This document shows, piece after piece, positions 4,692 through 6,881 of a stretch of DNA of 6,881 nucleotides. Source of the DNA: Bifidobacteriaceae bacterium (GTDB lineage: Bacteria > Actinomycetota > Actinomycetes > Actinomycetales > WQXJ01); assembly GCA_031278665.1 (NCBI GenBank), contig JAITKC010000190.1, forward strand, positions 1-6,881, in the 5' to 3' direction. The position numbers and the translations under genes are program-made. Every line of letters begins with the position of its first letter. Position 1 is the first letter of the stretch. A model generated the notes under the pieces. The model was not told the DNA's origin. It ran no database searches and was given only the letters and a program-made list of their open reading frames with translations.

Positions 4692-6497
4692 ATGGTGTTT
4701 TCCAGGCTCTTGATAGCGAACCGGGGGGAAATCGCCGTCAGGATCGCCCGCGCCTGCGCCGACGCCGGCATCCGCTCGGTCGCGGTTTACGCCCCGGAGG
4801 ACCGCGACGCGATGCATGTGCGGGTGGCCGACGAGGCCTTCGCGCTGGGCGGCGAGTCGCTGGCGGAGACCTATTTGAACCCGGCCGCCGTGGTCGACGC
4901 CGCCGTCAGGGCGGCCGCCGACGCGGTGCACCCCGGCTACGGCTTCTTGGCCGAGTCCGCCGGGCTCGCCCGGGCGGTCGCCGAAGCCGGGCTGACCTGG
5001 GTGGGACCGCCGCCCAAAGCCCTGGAACTGGTGTCCAACAAACTGTCGGCGCGGGCTTTGGCGGCTCGCGCCGGCGTCGCGATGGTCCCGGCCAGCCCGG
5101 GGCCGGTGGCGGACGCCGAGGCGATAATCCGGTTCGGGTCGGAACATGGCTACCCCTTGGTCGTCAAAGCCTGTTATGGCGGCGGCGGGCGCGGCATGCG
5201 GGTGGCGCGGTCAGCCGATCAGGCCGCCGAGGCCTTGGCCGCCTGCCGGCGCGAGTCGGAGGCGGCCTTCGGGCGCCCGGAGTGCTTTGTCGAACGCTTT
5301 TTGGAGCGCCCGCGCCATGTCGAGACGCAGTGTCTGGCGGACGCCCTGGGCGCGGTGGCCGTGGTCTCGACCCGCGACTGCACAGTTCAGCGCCGGCACC
5401 AAAAACTGATCGAGGAGGCCCCAGCCCCTTTCCTGTCCGCCCGCCAAGCGGCGGCGATGGCCGCCGCCTCGCGCTCGCTGCTGTTCGAGGCAGGCTATCG
5501 CGGGGCCGCCACCTGCGAATTCTTGATCGCGCCAAGCGGCGAGGTCTTCTTCATGGAGATCAATCCACGCCTTCAGGTCGAACACTGCGTGACCGAAGAG
5601 GTCACCGGGGTCGATCTGGTGCGCGAACAGCTGCGGATCGCCTGGGGCGAGGAACTGGGTTACGCGGACGCGCCGGCCGCCGGCCACGCCATCGAGTTCC
5701 GGATCAACGCCGAAGACCCGGCGGGCGGCTTCCTGCCGGCGCCCGGATTGATCCGGGCGCTGCGGCTGCCGGGCGGGCCGGGCGTGCGCTGCGACTTCGG
5801 CTATGACGCCGGCGACGCGTTGACCGGCTCCTACGACTCGCTGATCGGCAAGGTCACAGTGCGCGGGCGGGACCGGGCGGAGGCGCTGGCGCGCGGACGG
5901 CGGGCGCTGGCGGAGTTGCGGGTCGACGGCGTCCCGACTGTGCGCGACTTCCATCTCGCCGTCTGCTCGGACCCGGCCTTCGCGGCGTCGGCGGCCGCGG
6001 ACTTCGCCGTCCACACCGGCTGGATCGAGCAGGAGTTCGCGCCGGTCGTGGCCGGCCTGGCGCCGACCACCGCGGCCGACCCGGCCAGGCCGGCGGCGGC
6101 GACCGCCCGCATGGTGGTCGAGGTGGACGGCAAGCGCCTTGAGGTGGTGTTGCCGGCCGAACTGGCCGGCGGGGCCGAGGCGCTCGGCGACTCCGGGCCG
6201 GCCGGCGGCGCCGGGGCGACCCCGCCGGCCGCTCCCCGGCGCGTGGCCCGCAAGTCCGCCGGCGCCGGCGCCTCGGGCGACGGCTCAGTCAGCGCGCCGA
6301 TGCGGGGCACTGTCGTCCGGGTGGCGACTGCCGAGGGCGAATCTGTGCGCGCCGGCGACCTGTTGGTGGTGCTCGAGGCCATGAAAATGGAACAGCCCCT
6401 GACCGCGCCCCGCGGCGGCGTCGTCCGCTCCTTGGACGCCGTGGCCGGCCAGAACGTCGCCGCCGGCCACCTCCTCTGCCTAATCCAGCCGGATTAG
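4692..6497 (+). CDS. accA3: Acyl-CoA carboxylase alpha subunit (biotin carboxylase fused to biotin carrier domain), AccA3-like
   Basis: Uses ATP and bicarbonate to carboxylate its own biotin, which a separate carboxyltransferase (AccD) then uses on acetyl- or propionyl-CoA for fatty-acid and related lipid synthesis. The 601-residue protein has a biotin carboxylase domain at about 1-450: N-terminal LLIANRGEIAVRIARAC, HPGYGFLAES, ATP-grasp glycine loop KACYGGGGRGMR (159-170), HVETQ (H209, E211), RDCTVQRRHQKLIEEAPAP (from 228), E276, and MEINPRLQVEH with E289, N291, R293 and E297; the catalytic arginine is at about R337 in EFRINAED. All residues needed for catalysis in E. coli AccC have counterparts. 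A low-complexity Ala/Gly/Pro linker (about 490-530) leads to the BCCP domain (532-600) with EAMKME; K565 is the biotinylation site. The ATG at 4692 has no Shine-Dalgarno; GTG at 4695 is an alternative start. It is 75 nt after maf, same strand. No AccD gene is visible. Confidence 0.96.
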   Translation: MVFSRLLIANRGEIAVRIARACADAGIRSVAVYAPEDRDAMHVRVADEAFALGGESLAETYLNPAAVVDAAVRAAADAVHPGYGFLAESAGLARAVAEAGLTWVGPPPKALELVSNKLSARALAARAGVAMVPASPGPVADAEAIIRFGSEHGYPLVVKACYGGGGRGMRVARSADQAAEALAACRRESEAAFGRPECFVERFLERPRHVETQCLADALGAVAVVSTRDCTVQRRHQKLIEEAPAPFLSARQAAAMAAASRSLLFEAGYRGAATCEFLIAPSGEVFFMEINPRLQVEHCVTEEVTGVDLVREQLRIAWGEELGYADAPAAGHAIEFRINAEDPAGGFLPAPGLIRALRLPGGPGVRCDFGYDAGDALTGSYDSLIGKVTVRGRDRAEALARGRRALAELRVDGVPTVRDFHLAVCSDPAFAASAAADFAVHTGWIEQEFAPVVAGLAPTTAADPARPAAATARMVVEVDGKRLEVVLPAELAGGAEALGDSGPAGGAGATPPAAPRRVARKSAGAGASGDGSVSAPMRGTVVRVATAEGESVRAGDLLVVLEAMKMEQPLTAPRGGVVRSLDAVAGQNVAAGHLLCLIQPD

Positions 6498-6554
6498 GGC
6501 ACGCCCGAAACGACCAGCCGACAAACCGCCGCCGACAACCGGCAACGACTGTAA

Positions 6555-6737
6555 CGGCGGGCGGCGCGATTCACCGGGGCGTTCTCACCCGACATCGCAC
6601 CCGCCGCCGCGCACGGGCGCCCTGACGAAGCCGGCCACTGCCTGGCCGCGCACCGAAGCTGCGACACGCTCCTCGCCCAAGCCGCCGTCGACCGGGTCGC
6701 CTCCGGCGCCCACGCCCTCGTGGTCGACGGCCCCTGA
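6555..6737 (+). pseudogene. Possible gene remnant: 60-codon open frame without a start
   Basis: An open frame runs from just after a TAA (6552-6554) to TGA at 6735-6737. It has no ATG or usable GTG near its beginning. Of its 60 codons 53 end in G or C (88%), and the second position is clearly less GC-rich, a pattern like real genes of this genome. The product, ending in AQAAVDRVASGAHALVVDGP, is not one I recognise. It could be the 3' fragment of a decayed gene, or chance in very GC-rich DNA; the opposite strand is also open here, which weakens the case. Confidence 0.25.
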
Positions 6738-6784
6738 TACCGCCACCGCGCCTAAACCGGGGCGCGTCGCATTGATAACAGAAC

Positions 6785-6788
6785 GGAG
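6785..6788 (+). promoter_or_regulatory. Ribosome binding site of the right-edge reading frame
   Basis: GGAG, 7 nt before the ATG at 6796, in an A-rich setting (AACGGAGAAACGAA). Purine-rich context and spacing are close to ideal and better than for most genes in this window. Confidence 0.5.
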
Positions 6789-6795
6789 AAACGAA

Positions 6796-6881
6796 ATGCT
6801 CGATAAAGGCCAAAGACGGTCCCTAGTTACTGGCAACCAGCTGGTCCCATCCCCCTGGCAGATGACAGAAGCGAGTAGTTT
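6796..6881 (+). CDS. Start of an unrecognised reading frame, cut by window edge
   Basis: 28 codons are visible, beginning MLDKGQRRSLVTGNQL and continuing open to the edge with PSPWQMTEASS. The ATG has a well-placed GGAG. Codon choice (AAA, AGA, GTT, ACT, CTA, AGT) is unlike the neighbouring genes, and 6781-6881 is about 52% GC (53 of 101 bases) against about 80% just upstream. I do not recognise the product. Taken together these suggest a horizontally acquired gene, but too little is visible to exclude a non-coding stretch. Confidence 0.4.
   Translation, partial: MLDKGQRRSLVTGNQLVPSPWQMTEASS

Larger units (their letters stand above)
6498..6795. other. Intergenic stretch after accA3
   Basis: About 300 nt without an intact gene. 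A weak pairing of CCGCCGCC (about 6527) with GGCGGGCGG (about 6556) across a long loop is the nearest thing to a terminator, and no T-tract follows. Minus-strand open frames cross it but begin only at TTG codons without a ribosome site. The middle holds the start-less plus-strand frame listed separately. GC content falls sharply near 6770. Confidence 0.5.

Noticed and set aside
4293..5147. Long minus-strand frame across the end of maf and start of accA3
   Set aside because: It overlaps two well-supported genes and has shadow composition (His/Arg/Gly-rich, no motifs).
5211..6014. Minus-strand frame of about 267 codons inside accA3
   Set aside because: It is antisense to conserved biotin carboxylase sequence and has no recognisable features.
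6527..6563. Possible terminator after accA3 (CCGCCGCC pairing with GGCGGGCGG)
   Set aside because: Loop of more than 20 nt and no T-tract; could be chance pairing in GC-rich DNA.
6571..6836. Two overlapping minus-strand frames at the right edge
   Set aside because: Both start only at TTG codons without ribosome sites, span the composition break, and give Gly/Arg-rich products with no motif.
6836..6845. Perfect 10-bp palindrome ACCAGCTGGT
   Set aside because: Seen directly, but single, short, and inside the putative reading frame; no second copy or promoter context to suggest a function.

Overview
The window is a compact, very GC-rich (about 70% or more) stretch of chromosome, most likely from an actinobacterium (Actinomycetota). 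The gene order, the protein signatures (GreA with the EGDLKENGGYHAAREEQ stretch, S9 with an acidic N-terminal extension, a fused biotin carboxylase-BCCP subunit) and the free use of GTG starts and weak ribosome binding sites all point that way. I cannot name a genus.

Left half, minus strand (3258 down to 1): a promoter near 3229-3258 drives a tight operon rplM (L13) - rpsI (S9) - glmM (phosphoglucosamine mutase) - DedA-family membrane protein. Gaps are 34, 8 and 0 nt, and the last gene runs off the left edge. The rplM leader of about 90 nt can fold into two hairpins, as expected of a self-regulated ribosomal-protein leader. The operon joins two ribosomal proteins to the entry step of UDP-GlcNAc and peptidoglycan synthesis and to an envelope protein.

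Right half, plus strand (3386 to 6497): divergently transcribed greA (transcript cleavage factor) and a maf-family nucleotide pyrophosphatase are nearly contiguous (2 nt gap). They are followed by a 75-nt spacer holding a perfect inverted repeat and a -10-like box almost touching the start codon. Then comes an intact acyl-CoA carboxylase alpha chain (biotin carboxylase plus biotin carrier domain, AccA3-like), which supplies carboxybiotin for malonyl-/methylmalonyl-CoA synthesis. No carboxyltransferase (beta) subunit is in the window.

Right margin (6498 to 6881): no intact gene. A start-less open frame with coding-like base composition (6555-6737) may be a gene remnant. From about 6770 the GC content drops from about 80% to about 52%, and a well-positioned GGAG and ATG begin an unrecognised reading frame that leaves the window. 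This is the likeliest boundary of foreign DNA.

Overall this is mainly a conserved housekeeping region. I saw no CRISPR array, tRNA, rRNA, recognisable transposase or defence system. The items most worth a second look are the GlmM insertion, the rplM leader, the accA3 upstream region and the composition break at the right edge.
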